A DNA stretch of 64,000 nt, taken from NCBI GenBank assembly GCA_020633325.1, contig JACKDX010000004.1, positions 1-64,000 of the forward strand. The letters run 5' to 3'. The notes under the pieces are model-generated. The model was not told the origin of the DNA. It was given only the letters and a program-made list of their open reading frames with translations, and did not search any database. Below are positions 25,513-34,639 of the stretch, piece after piece (positions within the stretch are counted from its first letter, which is position 1; each line of letters begins with the position of its first letter). The translations under genes and the position numbers were made by a program. This DNA is from Myxococcales bacterium. Lineage in GTDB: Bacteria > Myxococcota_A > Polyangia > Polyangiales > GCA-016699535.

Positions 25513-27774
25513 TCACCGTACCAGGTAAAGTTGTGCGGCCGGTGCGAATGCTGCAATATGACCACTTTCTTCGGCGACATATAGCCAGCTTCGTTCGTCC
25601 ACGCGCAAAAAATCGGGAACGAGATCACACTCATCCACCTCACCGAGGAGGCAGCCGTCTGCGGGGCGGACAGTATATACAGACGATGACGGCACAAAAA
25701 GCGCGCCTCCCCGCAAAACCGGATCAAGTTGCCGCGGAATGTCATCGGAAGCGGGATCGGAGAGCTTGTGCGTCCAATGAATTTCGCCGGTATGGGAGTC
25801 AAGTGCCGTGAGGTTACCAGTCGGCGCGTTGATGATCATGCGGTTGTCGATCTGCAGCGCAGATCCGCCTTGGCCGAGCCCAGGATCAGCGACACACCAC
25901 CGCATCTGCCCATGGCTCATTTCAAAACTCGCCATATGACGCTGGTCCGCAGCCAGAAATGGCACCGTTACGATACCATTACCCGCAACCGGCGGCGCTA
26001 AAGGGCTCCCTTCGAGCTCCTGGTTCCAGCGCATTTTGCCTGAATATAAGTCCAGGCCATACAAAGTGCCTCGCTCTCCGCCCGCTTCGCTTGTCACCAC
26101 GAAAGCGCTCTCGGCAGAGATGTACGGCTTCATACAAAATCGCCCTGGTTGAGAGAACCGCCACACAACTTCGCCGGAACCGACATCAAGAGCGTGAACC
26201 GCGCTATCTCCGCACACCACTACCAGGACACGTCCAAGTCGCGACATCTGAAACATGGTGCCGGCTGGCGATACAAAGCGCCACCGAGGCTCACCGGTGC
26301 GCAAATCGATGGCTACCAACCGATTTTGTCCTTCGGCCAAAATGGCCACTGGCGGGAGGGTTCCTCCGCCCGCAAGCATTCCGTAAGCAGGCCCGCCCAC
26401 GCGGGGCGCGATATAGCCTCTCGCATAGACCTCTCCATGCTCCACTTCGCATAGCTCAACTTCACCATTGATGCCTAAACGAACCAGAGTTTTTCCGGTC
26501 ATCATCGCCGTGGTCAGCGATGTGGGATGCGCCCAAAGTATCTCACCGTCTTCGCGAGACAGGGCCAGGGTATAACGGGGTGTGGCCGCAACGAGGCGAT
26601 CACCACAGAGAAAGGTTGATCCAGCATCCAATCCCTCGATCTCCGCGTTCCAGCGCTGTTTGAAACGGAGCTGTCCGTGGGAGACTGGAAGCGCCGTCAC
26701 GGTAGGTGGCCGCTCGCTTTCGGGAGATGTGGCCAGCCGCAAACGTTCTGGCTGTTTATTGATGAAGCTTTGTACTTTTTCTCTTGTTCGAACCAACTTT
26801 CGCAGGCGACGGACGTGATCTCTCAGGCTCGAAATGCGTAGGTTTCTAGCCTGATTGCGATCCACGCTGACGACAGCTCTAAGAACGATGGATGCAAGTC
26901 GTAAGATGGGTAAAGTCGCGCCAGAAACATCTAAGCTCGGGACAGTGAGTGGCTCCTGCTCCAAGGGGTGGAAAGTCAATGCCACGCCATGTCGCTCGGA
27001 AAACCGTGCGCCAATGGCGAAGTCGTTGGATCTCAAGCGAAAGTTCACGGGCCTCTGAGTCTCTGAGGCATCTAGCAAAGCTCGTGCCGCATCGACCATG
27101 CGCTGCACGGCCGGCAAAATAGGCCCATCGACTAAAAGTAATTTTTGGCCTCGGGAGTGAACCCAGAGTTTGCCTCGAAAAAGTGTGGCGTGTACGTCTG
27201 CCCGCGATGAAGCTTCGCGCAGCGGCTCAATCCCAGGTGGAATGAGCGCCTCGAAGCTAAACGCCAATGGAATAGCATCATTCGGCGTATTGACCGTCGC
27301 GCCGGAGCGTGGTGTCGCGCTCCTTTGCAAGCAGGGACTAGGCACGATGACAGCATGTCGCAGCCGATGCGCCAACCGCTGCGCAATCTTGCGATGACTC
27401 TCGCTAGTCGTTGCCAATGCGCGGTTTTGCAGATTTTCCGCGCAGGCATCTAAAAGGTCCCGCAACGGCAACGCCTGGTCCAGTGCATACACGTTGGGCA
27501 CTGAACCGGCGTCGTAATGACTCACAAGAGCGTCTTGGCCACGGCGCACCAGTGTGAACTCCGCGGTGCTATCCGCCAAGGGAAGAATAACCTTTTGCCG
27601 TACGCCCCTCGCCAGAGCGAGAAGACCGCTGGCAAGCTCGGCGGCATTGGGGAGCTCCCTCTCTAGATGGACGCCGAGCAAGATTCCAAGCCGAGAAACC
27701 TGCTTCTCATGGCCTTGTGACTCGGGATAGTCGGGAGGGTTCGGAGGAACCACATTGGGATATGTATCTGCCAT
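25513..27774 (-). CDS. PQQ-type beta-propeller protein with long N-terminal region
   Basis: The protein has 753 residues. The last about 380 contain repeated blades of the PQQ-like/BamB type: TGEPRWRFVSPAGTMF, GSGEVVWRFSQPG, YSGKMRWNQELEGSPLAPPV, HTGEIHWTHKL. The first 350 have no family I know; they contain paired Arg-rich helices (HVRRLRKLVRTREKVQ) just before the propeller. No signal peptide or lipobox is seen, so it appears cytoplasmic, unlike BamB. It is the last of five minus-strand genes. Function unknown; protein-protein scaffolding is the cautious guess. Confidence 0.75.
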   Translation of the reverse strand: MADTYPNVVPPNPPDYPESQGHEKQVSRLGILLGVHLERELPNAAELASGLLALARGVRQKVILPLADSTAEFTLVRRGQDALVSHYDAGSVPNVYALDQALPLRDLLDACAENLQNRALATTSESHRKIAQRLAHRLRHAVIVPSPCLQRSATPRSGATVNTPNDAIPLAFSFEALIPPGIEPLREASSRADVHATLFRGKLWVHSRGQKLLLVDGPILPAVQRMVDAARALLDASETQRPVNFRLRSNDFAIGARFSERHGVALTFHPLEQEPLTVPSLDVSGATLPILRLASIVLRAVVSVDRNQARNLRISSLRDHVRRLRKLVRTREKVQSFINKQPERLRLATSPESERPPTVTALPVSHGQLRFKQRWNAEIEGLDAGSTFLCGDRLVAATPRYTLALSREDGEILWAHPTSLTTAMMTGKTLVRLGINGEVELCEVEHGEVYARGYIAPRVGGPAYGMLAGGGTLPPVAILAEGQNRLVAIDLRTGEPRWRFVSPAGTMFQMSRLGRVLVVVCGDSAVHALDVGSGEVVWRFSQPGRFCMKPYISAESAFVVTSEAGGERGTLYGLDLYSGKMRWNQELEGSPLAPPVAGNGIVTVPFLAADQRHMASFEMSHGQMRWCVADPGLGQGGSALQIDNRMIINAPTGNLTALDSHTGEIHWTHKLSDPASDDIPRQLDPVLRGGALFVPSSSVYTVRPADGCLLGEVDECDLVPDFLRVDERSWLYVAEESGHIAAFAPAAQLYLVR

Positions 27775-27968
27775 CCTATGGTGCGGCCAGGGGGCTTCAA
27801 TACTAAGGGTTTGGGTTACCCGTCCATCGTATGTCGTAAGTTCTAAATGGCGAAATTATCGACCTTTTTAGCGCCGATGTGGGGCACATGGCGTGAAGGT
27901 AGTCTAAGGCGAACGGGGTCAAGGCGCCATATAAAATAACGAGCCTCTGATGCGTTTTTCCGGAGGCC
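27775..27968. other. intergenic region with possible terminator of the GT4 gene
   Basis: In the minus direction, GCCTC (27963-27967 read on the minus strand) can pair with GAGGC (27943-27947) across a 15-base loop, followed by the T-rich run TTATTTTATA. This is a weak intrinsic terminator just after the glycosyltransferase stop, which would separate it from the propeller gene. No other feature is seen. Confidence 0.3.
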
Positions 27969-29132
27969 CTAGCTCGGGATGATGCGGCACAGGGCTTCTA
28001 GAAACGCGTTTTGACTGTGATGCTTAGTAATAAAGGCGCGATTTTGCTCGATTTGGGCCGCCTCAGGATGATTGCAGAGGGCACGTTCGATGGCCGTTAC
28101 CATAGATTCCGTGGTGGGGTGTTCTGCGATATGTACGGCCCCCATCCGATCGAGCGCTAGCCCGCCTGTCCCGGATTTTGCACAGGCGACGGGCACACCA
28201 CGCGACAGAGCGTCCAATAGCTTGATGGGAATCCCGGTATCCATTAGGCGAGGAATGACCACCACATCCGCACATGCTGACAAGAGTCTGCGTTGGTGCT
28301 CACCGCGCAAATGAGTGACGCGGATATAGGGCGTGAGTCCATGCGCGCGGGCAAGCCTTAGCAACGGATTGGGAGAAGATTCTGTGGCCACGAGAAGGTA
28401 AAGTGCATAGCCGCTGGCGCGCAGTTGGTAGAGGCAAAAAAGGAGCGCTTCGTAACCTTGGTAGGGGTCGAGGTTTCCCATATACAGCATGATCCGTTCG
28501 GCGGGCCCAAATCCGTAGCGTATCCGAGCCTTGTGTCGCTCCTCTACCCCAATGGGATCGGCTAGCGGCCAGGGCACCGGCACATAATCCACGCGCTTGC
28601 CGTATCGCCGCTCGAGATCTTGGGCCAGGCGGGGAGCGACGGCGGCACATCGAGAGGCTTTTCCTATAAGCGCTGCCTCGCCAATGAAGCCCGCCCAACT
28701 TACCGTGGATCTCCATCGGCGTGAAAAGTACGATGGCAACTCTTCCTCAAGTCGCGTGTGAGCCACGAAGATGGGCTGTATGCCGCTCGCTATCGCAGCC
28801 GCGGCAGCCTCCACATGGTGCGCGATGACATAACGTGGGTTGAGCCTCTTACATAGACGGTGAATGGCAAGCGATAGTTGCGCGTCTTGAAGCAGCTTAC
28901 GCCAGGAGGGACCCGATCTTAAGGACTCATTGGCAACGAGAGACGCCACCCGATGGATGTGAAATGGAAAGGCCGCGATATATGCATGATGAGGATAACA
29001 CAGCAGATGCACGTCGTATCCATGCGCGCTCATCGCCTCGAGCATGTGTTTGATCGCGGCCTGAGTCCCTTGGTAGCTTGGAAAGGGAAGCGCGGCGACA
29101 TGGAGCACACGATTCGAAACACCAGCTTGCAT
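27969..29132 (-). CDS. GT4-type (GT-B fold) glycosyltransferase
   Basis: The 387-residue protein starts with a GT-B N-terminal domain (VLHVAALPFPSYQGTQAAI) and has the C-terminal nucleotide-sugar domain: GFGPAERIMLYMGNLDPYQGYE, then MDTGIPIKLLDALSRGVPVA, the place of the E-x7-E motif, here with Asp in place of Glu. It should transfer a sugar from a nucleotide donor at the cytoplasmic face. Its neighbours (two phosphatase-fold enzymes and a lipoprotein) suggest envelope glycan or glycolipid work, not proven. Confidence 0.82.
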   Translation of the reverse strand: MQAGVSNRVLHVAALPFPSYQGTQAAIKHMLEAMSAHGYDVHLLCYPHHAYIAAFPFHIHRVASLVANESLRSGPSWRKLLQDAQLSLAIHRLCKRLNPRYVIAHHVEAAAAAIASGIQPIFVAHTRLEEELPSYFSRRWRSTVSWAGFIGEAALIGKASRCAAVAPRLAQDLERRYGKRVDYVPVPWPLADPIGVEERHKARIRYGFGPAERIMLYMGNLDPYQGYEALLFCLYQLRASGYALYLLVATESSPNPLLRLARAHGLTPYIRVTHLRGEHQRRLLSACADVVVIPRLMDTGIPIKLLDALSRGVPVACAKSGTGGLALDRMGAVHIAEHPTTESMVTAIERALCNHPEAAQIEQNRAFITKHHSQNAFLEALCRIIPS

Positions 29133-29182
29133 GCGGCGATTCTAAAAAGACTGGTGGATACGTCTCAATCGGACGGCTATCA

Positions 29183-29578
29183 TCAAGCGCCTCCATCGCG
29201 AGGAAAGAGTAGGTCACACACATTTCCTTCATCGATAAATCCGTCGCAGTCGTCATCGTCTTGATTACATGTCTCGAATCCGGGGTTCGCTTCTGTGACG
29301 CAGATCATTTCCTTGCCGAAACGGCATCTCAACACCTGGCGTGTGCCTGAACATGTTGGGGAACCATCAGAATCATCTCCACACGGCTCGCCGTTGCGAG
29401 GGACGTCCTCGTCCACTTTGCTGTCTTCATCGTTGTCGTAACCATCACAGACTTCGTCCCCTTTTCGGTCATAGTGCGCAATGGATGTCTGGCATCCCGC
29501 CGTCAAAGCCAACACGCACATGCATAGCCCTGGACGAACGGGAGAAAAGGTTCTGAAAACATGACGCAAACTGTTCAC
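29183..29578 (-). CDS. MopE-like Asp/Cys-rich lipoprotein
   Basis: The protein has 131 residues if it starts at GTG 29578; a TTG at 29614 would overlap the upstream gene by eight bases and give an over-long n-region. Hydrophobic segment and lipobox LTAGC (Cys29) indicate export and lipidation. The mature part has two copies of the D/N-rich motif known from MopE and many myxobacterial surface proteins: EVCDGYDNDEDSKVDED and ETCNQDDDDCDGFIDEG. These motifs are thought to bind metal (Ca or Cu). The first copy has Glu where the Cys is usual. Confidence 0.75.
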   Translation of the reverse strand: MNSLRHVFRTFSPVRPGLCMCVLALTAGCQTSIAHYDRKGDEVCDGYDNDEDSKVDEDVPRNGEPCGDDSDGSPTCSGTRQVLRCRFGKEMICVTEANPGFETCNQDDDDCDGFIDEGNVCDLLFPRDGGA

Positions 29579-29606
29579 ACCTGCTGCTCTACAGGGTCTA
29601 CCGCGC

Positions 29607-31253
29607 TTAATCAATGTACCCTAGCTGACGCAGCCGCGCTGCAATTTGAGCCTCTTTGGAGCTTGTAAAGCTATTTCGTGTGCGAGATGAGATGCCGAGG
29701 GGTGCCGGAGCTGGGATGTCCGGCAATTGAACCCAAGGTTCGAGGCGCGAAAGCACATGACCCATAGCATCCGCCATGCGGAGATGACACTCTCCCCGAA
29801 TACGCACGCGAGGTCCCGATGCGAGATATACCCCGTGATCGCGATGACTACCCGGTAAGCTGCGTCCCTTTTTCCCCAGGTATTCCTCCGCTTTTAAGCG
29901 ACGCCAAGCGCCTTCGCCCCTGAAACTTCCCGAGGGAAGTAGGTTGTAGGAGTAACCATTATCAAGATGAAGCTCGAGAAGCAGATCGGGGGCGCGATGC
30001 AAAAAAGGCCCGTGAAAGAGCGCTCCTCGCTCATGCACGCTTTTAATCACGGGCTCATCGCTCCAGGGGTCGCGGACAGCGCAAAGGGCCCGAGTGAGAT
30101 CGCGCAGCATATCAGGCACGTCATGCGGGTGCAGCAGTCCAAGAGGTTCCCGTCCCCTCAGATTGAAGTGCAGCGAGGGAAAATAGTTGAGCTCATCGCT
30201 AAATATCCGTGTGCGGGCCATATCGATGTGACCATAACGGGCATAGGATTCCAACATGCTGGGTAGACGGCGACTGGCTTTTTCAAATAGATAGTGCCGA
30301 ACGCGTGGAGCGAGTTTGTCAAGGGCGAGCTGTTTGGCGCGGTTGGCAATGGGGCCGAGCCTTGTGCGGGGTTTGAAATGCAAAAATCCCCATTCAGCGA
30401 GCAAACGATTCAGATACAGTGCTTTATCGGACGAGCCTCCTGAGCCGTGGTCGCTTACAATGGTGAGTTCAACACGGTCTGGCCCGCCTGCAGCTTGAAG
30501 TAGTGTCGCCACGCTGTGATCTAACGCGCGATATATGCGAGCCAGCCCGTCTGTCTGATTTGCAAGACAATGGCCTGGTCTACGCGGCGATTGGTTATCA
30601 TGCAAACTCCAAAGATAATGGGAGGCGGTGTCGCTTTCTCCAAAATAGACCGCAAACAAGTGCCATGCGTTTTGCTCAAGCAGCCAATTGGCCAAGGCAG
30701 TCTTTTGTTCGATCCGTGCCTCTAGTGCTTGAGGAAGACGATCGTGCCATCCACTGTGATCCGCGTGAAACTCGTCCACGGTGTCGAATCGCAAGGCTCC
30801 AAAACGCCTGAGGATGCTGGCATGGAGACTTCTCGGCCACACATAAGAAGCATCTGCTTCGAAGGCGACCGGCGCATCCCAGCCACTGATGTATACGCCA
30901 TGCTCCAGGGGCTCGCTGGGCCATGTGCCGGGGAACGCCACACATGCAGTGCGCCGGCCCAGGCGATCCAATCGCGAAAACACCGTGGGTACTTCACGAA
31001 CGCTTCCCCCGGTAAACCGAACATTGTAACCGTTGCGAATGGTGAAATCGAACACGCCATGAGCGCCAGGGCCTACCCCTGTCAAAAAGGTGGTCCAGTT
31101 CGGAAGTGTGGCAGGCGGTTGCACGCTTTGAAGGCGGGCATGGGTCCCAGTGGCTCTAAGACCGTGAAGCGTTGGCAATTGATCGGATCCGAGTGCTTCG
31201 ATGACATCCCAATCTGCCCCGTCGAGTCCGATAATGAGCGATTGGGCCGTCAT
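29607..31253 (-). CDS. alkaline-phosphatase-superfamily phosphodiesterase-like enzyme (paralogue 1)
   Basis: The protein has 548 residues starting LIIGLDGADWDVIEALG. Metal and nucleophile motifs of the type I phosphodiesterase/NPP group are present: GLDGAD (Asp), PPATLPNWTTFLTG (Thr nucleophile before LPN), YFGESDTASHY, VSDHGSGG and SHRDHGVY. No signal peptide, so probably cytoplasmic or peripheral. It starts 5 bases after the next paralogue and both share the same plan, suggesting tandem duplication followed by divergence. Substrate unknown; such enzymes act on phosphodiesters or phosphoglycans. Confidence 0.8.
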   Translation of the reverse strand: MTAQSLIIGLDGADWDVIEALGSDQLPTLHGLRATGTHARLQSVQPPATLPNWTTFLTGVGPGAHGVFDFTIRNGYNVRFTGGSVREVPTVFSRLDRLGRRTACVAFPGTWPSEPLEHGVYISGWDAPVAFEADASYVWPRSLHASILRRFGALRFDTVDEFHADHSGWHDRLPQALEARIEQKTALANWLLEQNAWHLFAVYFGESDTASHYLWSLHDNQSPRRPGHCLANQTDGLARIYRALDHSVATLLQAAGGPDRVELTIVSDHGSGGSSDKALYLNRLLAEWGFLHFKPRTRLGPIANRAKQLALDKLAPRVRHYLFEKASRRLPSMLESYARYGHIDMARTRIFSDELNYFPSLHFNLRGREPLGLLHPHDVPDMLRDLTRALCAVRDPWSDEPVIKSVHERGALFHGPFLHRAPDLLLELHLDNGYSYNLLPSGSFRGEGAWRRLKAEEYLGKKGRSLPGSHRDHGVYLASGPRVRIRGECHLRMADAMGHVLSRLEPWVQLPDIPAPAPLGISSRTRNSFTSSKEAQIAARLRQLGYID

Positions 31254-31258
31254 AATGC

Positions 31259-32656
31259 TTACATAGCGTGGCGATGGGCAAAAAGGTCGCGGCCCAGCAA
31301 TTCCACGGGCTGAGGAATGTCAAAGACACTTAGTACAGTGCGCGTAAGATCGAAGATTTGAAGCCCATCTTGTCGACCTCGCGCGGGCACCCCGGCACCA
31401 GCCATTACCAAGATGCCATCCCAGTTGTGGTTGCATCCGTCACACCCCTCGGCGTTGGACGTTACGAAACAAGTTCCATGTCCCACCGTTCCAATCCCTC
31501 GATAGCGGAGATCATCAAAAAAAGCCATCAGATCCGGCGGACTGCCTCGCGTGGCGCGATAGATTTGCTCCGGTTTCAGAATGCGATTGTGAAGTGTGTG
31601 CCCATCGGGCGTAAGGAGTGTCTCGAGCTGACTGATGATTTCTGCTCTGAGCGACTCATAGCGGGATTCGGAAACGCAACCGCTTGGTTCCCGGCCTTCG
31701 AGATTGACGAATATACGGCTATAGTAGCCTCCCTCGGCCCACACTTGGGTCTTTTCCCAATCCACAAGGGATGCGTGCAATGGCGTGACAGCTTGCGGCG
31801 TTTCCTTGAGAACAAGCAAGCCCTGATCTTGCAGCCATTCGTTGATGCACACACCGCCATGCAATGCGCGGGCTCCGTGATCGCTGACAATGCAAACAAC
31901 GGTCTGATCATCTATGAGCTCCAGCATCTCGCCAATCAGATGGTCAAGCAGTCCATAGTACGTGCTCCCCCACGATGCCATGGGGTGCCCGGGTATGTGG
32001 CGAGGGTGATCGGGATCGAAGCATGCCCACATCGCGTGATGCAAACGATCAGGACCCATATCAACCATCATAAGAAAATCGGGCTGATCAGTGCTCCAAA
32101 GGTATTTGGCAATGGAAAAGCGTTGCTTTGTCATTGCGCACAGTGCACTAAAAAGCTGCGGGGGATCCTCTGTGCGTGCGTCCGCCACATCCATGAGATA
32201 CGGTCCAAACCGTCGAACAAACTCCTGCTTTCGGCTCTCCGGCCATACGTAAGGCGATGCATCGCTAGGCGTTAGGCATCCGGATATCATGACGCCGTTA
32301 ACCGCACGAGGCGGGTAAGTCATAGGCACACCCACAACAGCCACGCGCTTTTCTGCGTGCGATATGTAGTCCCATAGGCAGGGCTCCTTCATGTCTTCAG
32401 CATCAACGAGCCCCAGGTCGTAGCTTTTCGATACACGCGCGCGAAAACCATAGAGCCCGAGTTCCCCGGGGTCGCGCCCGGATACCATGCACATCCATGC
32501 CGGGACGGTGATTGGTGGAATGGACGAGCGCACCTTCCCCCAAAGCCCCCGCTGCATAAGCTGGTGGACATTGGGCATGCGCGCCGCAAAGCGATCAAAC
32601 ACAAGCCCGGGGTCTGCACAGTCGAGACCGATAATCAAAACCCTTCGGCCTGGCAC
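31259..32656 (-). CDS. alkaline-phosphatase-superfamily phosphodiesterase-like enzyme (paralogue 2)
   Basis: This 465-residue protein (GTG start with AAGGAG seven bases upstream) begins VLIIGLDCADPGLVFDRF. Active-site motifs are PPITVPAWMCMVSGRDPGE (Thr nucleophile), MMVDMGPDRLHHAMW (Asp, His), IVSDHGARALHG and a late VGHGTCF. Relative to paralogue 1 the GAD of the first motif is CAD and the lid regions differ, so substrates probably differ. It opens the five-gene minus-strand run and is divergent from bamD, 59 bases away. Confidence 0.8.
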   Translation of the reverse strand: MPGRRVLIIGLDCADPGLVFDRFAARMPNVHQLMQRGLWGKVRSSIPPITVPAWMCMVSGRDPGELGLYGFRARVSKSYDLGLVDAEDMKEPCLWDYISHAEKRVAVVGVPMTYPPRAVNGVMISGCLTPSDASPYVWPESRKQEFVRRFGPYLMDVADARTEDPPQLFSALCAMTKQRFSIAKYLWSTDQPDFLMMVDMGPDRLHHAMWACFDPDHPRHIPGHPMASWGSTYYGLLDHLIGEMLELIDDQTVVCIVSDHGARALHGGVCINEWLQDQGLLVLKETPQAVTPLHASLVDWEKTQVWAEGGYYSRIFVNLEGREPSGCVSESRYESLRAEIISQLETLLTPDGHTLHNRILKPEQIYRATRGSPPDLMAFFDDLRYRGIGTVGHGTCFVTSNAEGCDGCNHNWDGILVMAGAGVPARGRQDGLQIFDLTRTVLSVFDIPQPVELLGRDLFAHRHAM

Positions 32657-32715
32657 AAGCCTAGCTCCTTAAGATGAGTGGACAACGGAGGTCAAAACTG
32701 GATACACCATAGCCC

Positions 32716-33537
32716 GTGCCTGTCGAAAAACAACCGATTTATGCGGTGTTGGCGCTTGCCATCGGTGTATGGGTAGGGTGTGGCGGCGCATCTTCTTCAC
32801 AAACGCCATTAAACTACGGCGACAAGGCTGAGCGGGCCTATGCATACGCTATGGAGGACTTTCGTGACGAAAACTGTCTCGATGCGGAGCCAGCGTTTCG
32901 TAAGGTGTGGCGAAATTATTCCTACAGCCGGTATGCGGCGCTCGCTGAGTTACGTGTAGCGGACTGCTTGCTAATGGAACAAAAACACGTGGAGGCCATA
33001 TCGGCGTATCGTGAGTTCATACGCTCTCGCCCCTCCCATACCGAAATTCCGTATGCGGAGTTTAAGATCGCCCAAGCTTATGTGGAACAGATTCCCGATG
33101 ATTGGCTGTTGTCGCCGCCCGCCTATCAAAGAGATCAGGGTCCGACGCGACGCGCATTAAAGCAACTGCGCCATTACATCATGGAGTATCCCAATCACTC
33201 CCGGGTAAAAGACGCAAAGAAAATGGCACGTCGTGCGCTCTCGCTCCTGGCGGAGCACGAGATGTATGTGGCTGATTTTTATCTGGATCGTGATCAGCCT
33301 AGGGCTGCGGTCGGCAGGCTACAAGTCGTACTGAATGCGTATCAGGGAAGCGGGGTGGAGCCGCGGGCGTTTTTGTTATTGGGAGAAACATACCTTAAAC
33401 TGAGGGACCCGCGGGCGGCGCATGCCGTATTCCAAGAGCTTGCCAAGCGTTATCCGCAGACCGAACAGGCGGCTCAAGCGCGTAGCTATCTGCGTGTTAT
33501 TGCCTCAAAAACGGCATCTCGCACGCCTGCGCCATAA
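32716..33537 (+). CDS. bamD: BamD-like outer-membrane assembly lipoprotein
   Basis: The protein has 273 residues with a GTG start, a hydrophobic signal and lipobox WVGC (Cys22). TPR-type helical pairs follow (KAERAYAYAMEDFRDENCLD, YIMEYPNHSRVKDAKKMARR, the latter close to the BamD repeat pattern of Y-P-x-S/H). BamD is the essential lipoprotein partner of BamA in outer-membrane protein insertion. Other TPR lipoproteins are possible, so the symbol is a good but not certain match. A TPR gene follows 66 bases on. Confidence 0.75.
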   Translation: MPVEKQPIYAVLALAIGVWVGCGGASSSQTPLNYGDKAERAYAYAMEDFRDENCLDAEPAFRKVWRNYSYSRYAALAELRVADCLLMEQKHVEAISAYREFIRSRPSHTEIPYAEFKIAQAYVEQIPDDWLLSPPAYQRDQGPTRRALKQLRHYIMEYPNHSRVKDAKKMARRALSLLAEHEMYVADFYLDRDQPRAAVGRLQVVLNAYQGSGVEPRAFLLLGETYLKLRDPRAAHAVFQELAKRYPQTEQAAQARSYLRVIASKTASRTPAP

Positions 33538-33603
33538 TGACGTATCACTTCATTTGTTCACATTGTTGCGACAAGATACACCCGGAGCTACGCTAGTGGG
33601 TAG

Positions 33604-34317
33604 ATGAGTGATGGCTTAAAGCAGCTTATCGTCCTCGGTCAAGAGCAGTATCAAAAGGGCAACTACGATCGGGCCGAGCATTTTTTGCAGCAAGCCGTAG
33701 CTGAAACGGATGCGTATGCCGACGTGCATAACATGTTGGGCGTTATCTATCATGAGAGCGGGAGGTACGTTCAAGCTCAGCTCGCATTTGAGAAGGCACT
33801 CGAGGTGAATCCTCGATACACGGAGGCGGCTCTCAATCTGGCCATCACATATAATGATTTGGGAAAGTATGATGCCGCAAAGAAAACCTACCAATCTGCT
33901 TTACGAATGGGGGGCGCACAAACAGGAAAGCCCGACGGTTTTGCACTTGGCAAAATTGCCAATCTTCATGCAAACACTGCGCAAGCCTATGCCGATGTGG
34001 GCCTTCTTACCGAAGCTGTGGATGAACTAAGAAAGGCCGTTCGCTTGCGTCCTGGGTTCGTGGATCTCCGGCTTCGGTTGGCGGGGCTTTTTCGGCTGCT
34101 CGGCGACTTGCCTTCTGCCCAAGAAGAGCTAGAGCACGCGGTGCAGGCCAAGCCGGATTACCTCCAAGCGCGGATTGCGCTGGGAGTGGTACTTCTGGCG
34201 CAGGGTCATGAGGACGATGCAGCCGAGCATTGGGGAAAAGCCCTGGAATTGGATCCTGAAAACAAGACCGCCCAAGCCTATTTTAGGCTGACTCATGCCA
34301 TGGAGGATGGGTCCTGA
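33604..34317 (+). CDS. TPR-repeat protein
   Basis: The 237-residue soluble protein consists of about six tetratricopeptide repeats, e.g. YDRAEHFLQQAVAETDAYAD, YVQAQLAFEKALEVNPRYTE, AVDELRKAVRLRPGFVDLRL and DAAEHWGKALELDPENKTAQ. It has no signal peptide, so it is a cytoplasmic scaffold. Partner unknown. Its 3' end overlaps the convergent ferredoxin gene by 35 bases. Confidence 0.85.
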   Translation: MSDGLKQLIVLGQEQYQKGNYDRAEHFLQQAVAETDAYADVHNMLGVIYHESGRYVQAQLAFEKALEVNPRYTEAALNLAITYNDLGKYDAAKKTYQSALRMGGAQTGKPDGFALGKIANLHANTAQAYADVGLLTEAVDELRKAVRLRPGFVDLRLRLAGLFRLLGDLPSAQEELEHAVQAKPDYLQARIALGVVLLAQGHEDDAAEHWGKALELDPENKTAQAYFRLTHAMEDGS

Positions 34318-34597
34318 GCCGCAATCGCCCTGTATTGGCGGCTATCCGAAGTTGGCAAGCCAGGCGATCCCTCGAAGAGGAGTATCCCAGAGCTTTCAGC
34401 GTTTGAGTTTCTGTCTGAGAAGGTGGAACAATTTGGTGGCCATCGCCTATGATTTTTACTCTACACGACCCGCACGTTGCGCTACGACACTCAAATCCGA
34501 TTGGCTTTTTTGGTAGTCCATCCATGAGATCAAGCAGTCGCTCGCCGGCATGGGCGCGAATTTCGATAGCGTCTGGTTCGAGCAGAATGATAAACAT
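34283..34597 (-). CDS. 2Fe-2S ferredoxin
   Basis: This 104-residue protein starts MFIILLEPDAIEIRAHAGER; a longer in-frame start at 34684 would run into phoH. The plant-type cluster ligands are Cys37, Cys42, Cys45 and Cys81 (CRSATCGSC and LACQLRI), spacing C-x4-C-x2-C-x35-C. It should carry electrons for an oxidoreductase not encoded here. It is divergent from phoH with 42 bases between and convergent with the TPR gene. Confidence 0.85.
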   Translation of the reverse strand: MFIILLEPDAIEIRAHAGERLLDLMDGLPKKPIGFECRSATCGSCRVKIIGDGHQIVPPSQTETQTLKALGYSSSRDRLACQLRIAANTGRLRLRTHPPWHESA

Positions 34598-34639
34598 ACC
34601 GACGGCAGGTGGAACACTATTGGCGTATAGAGGTGTAAG

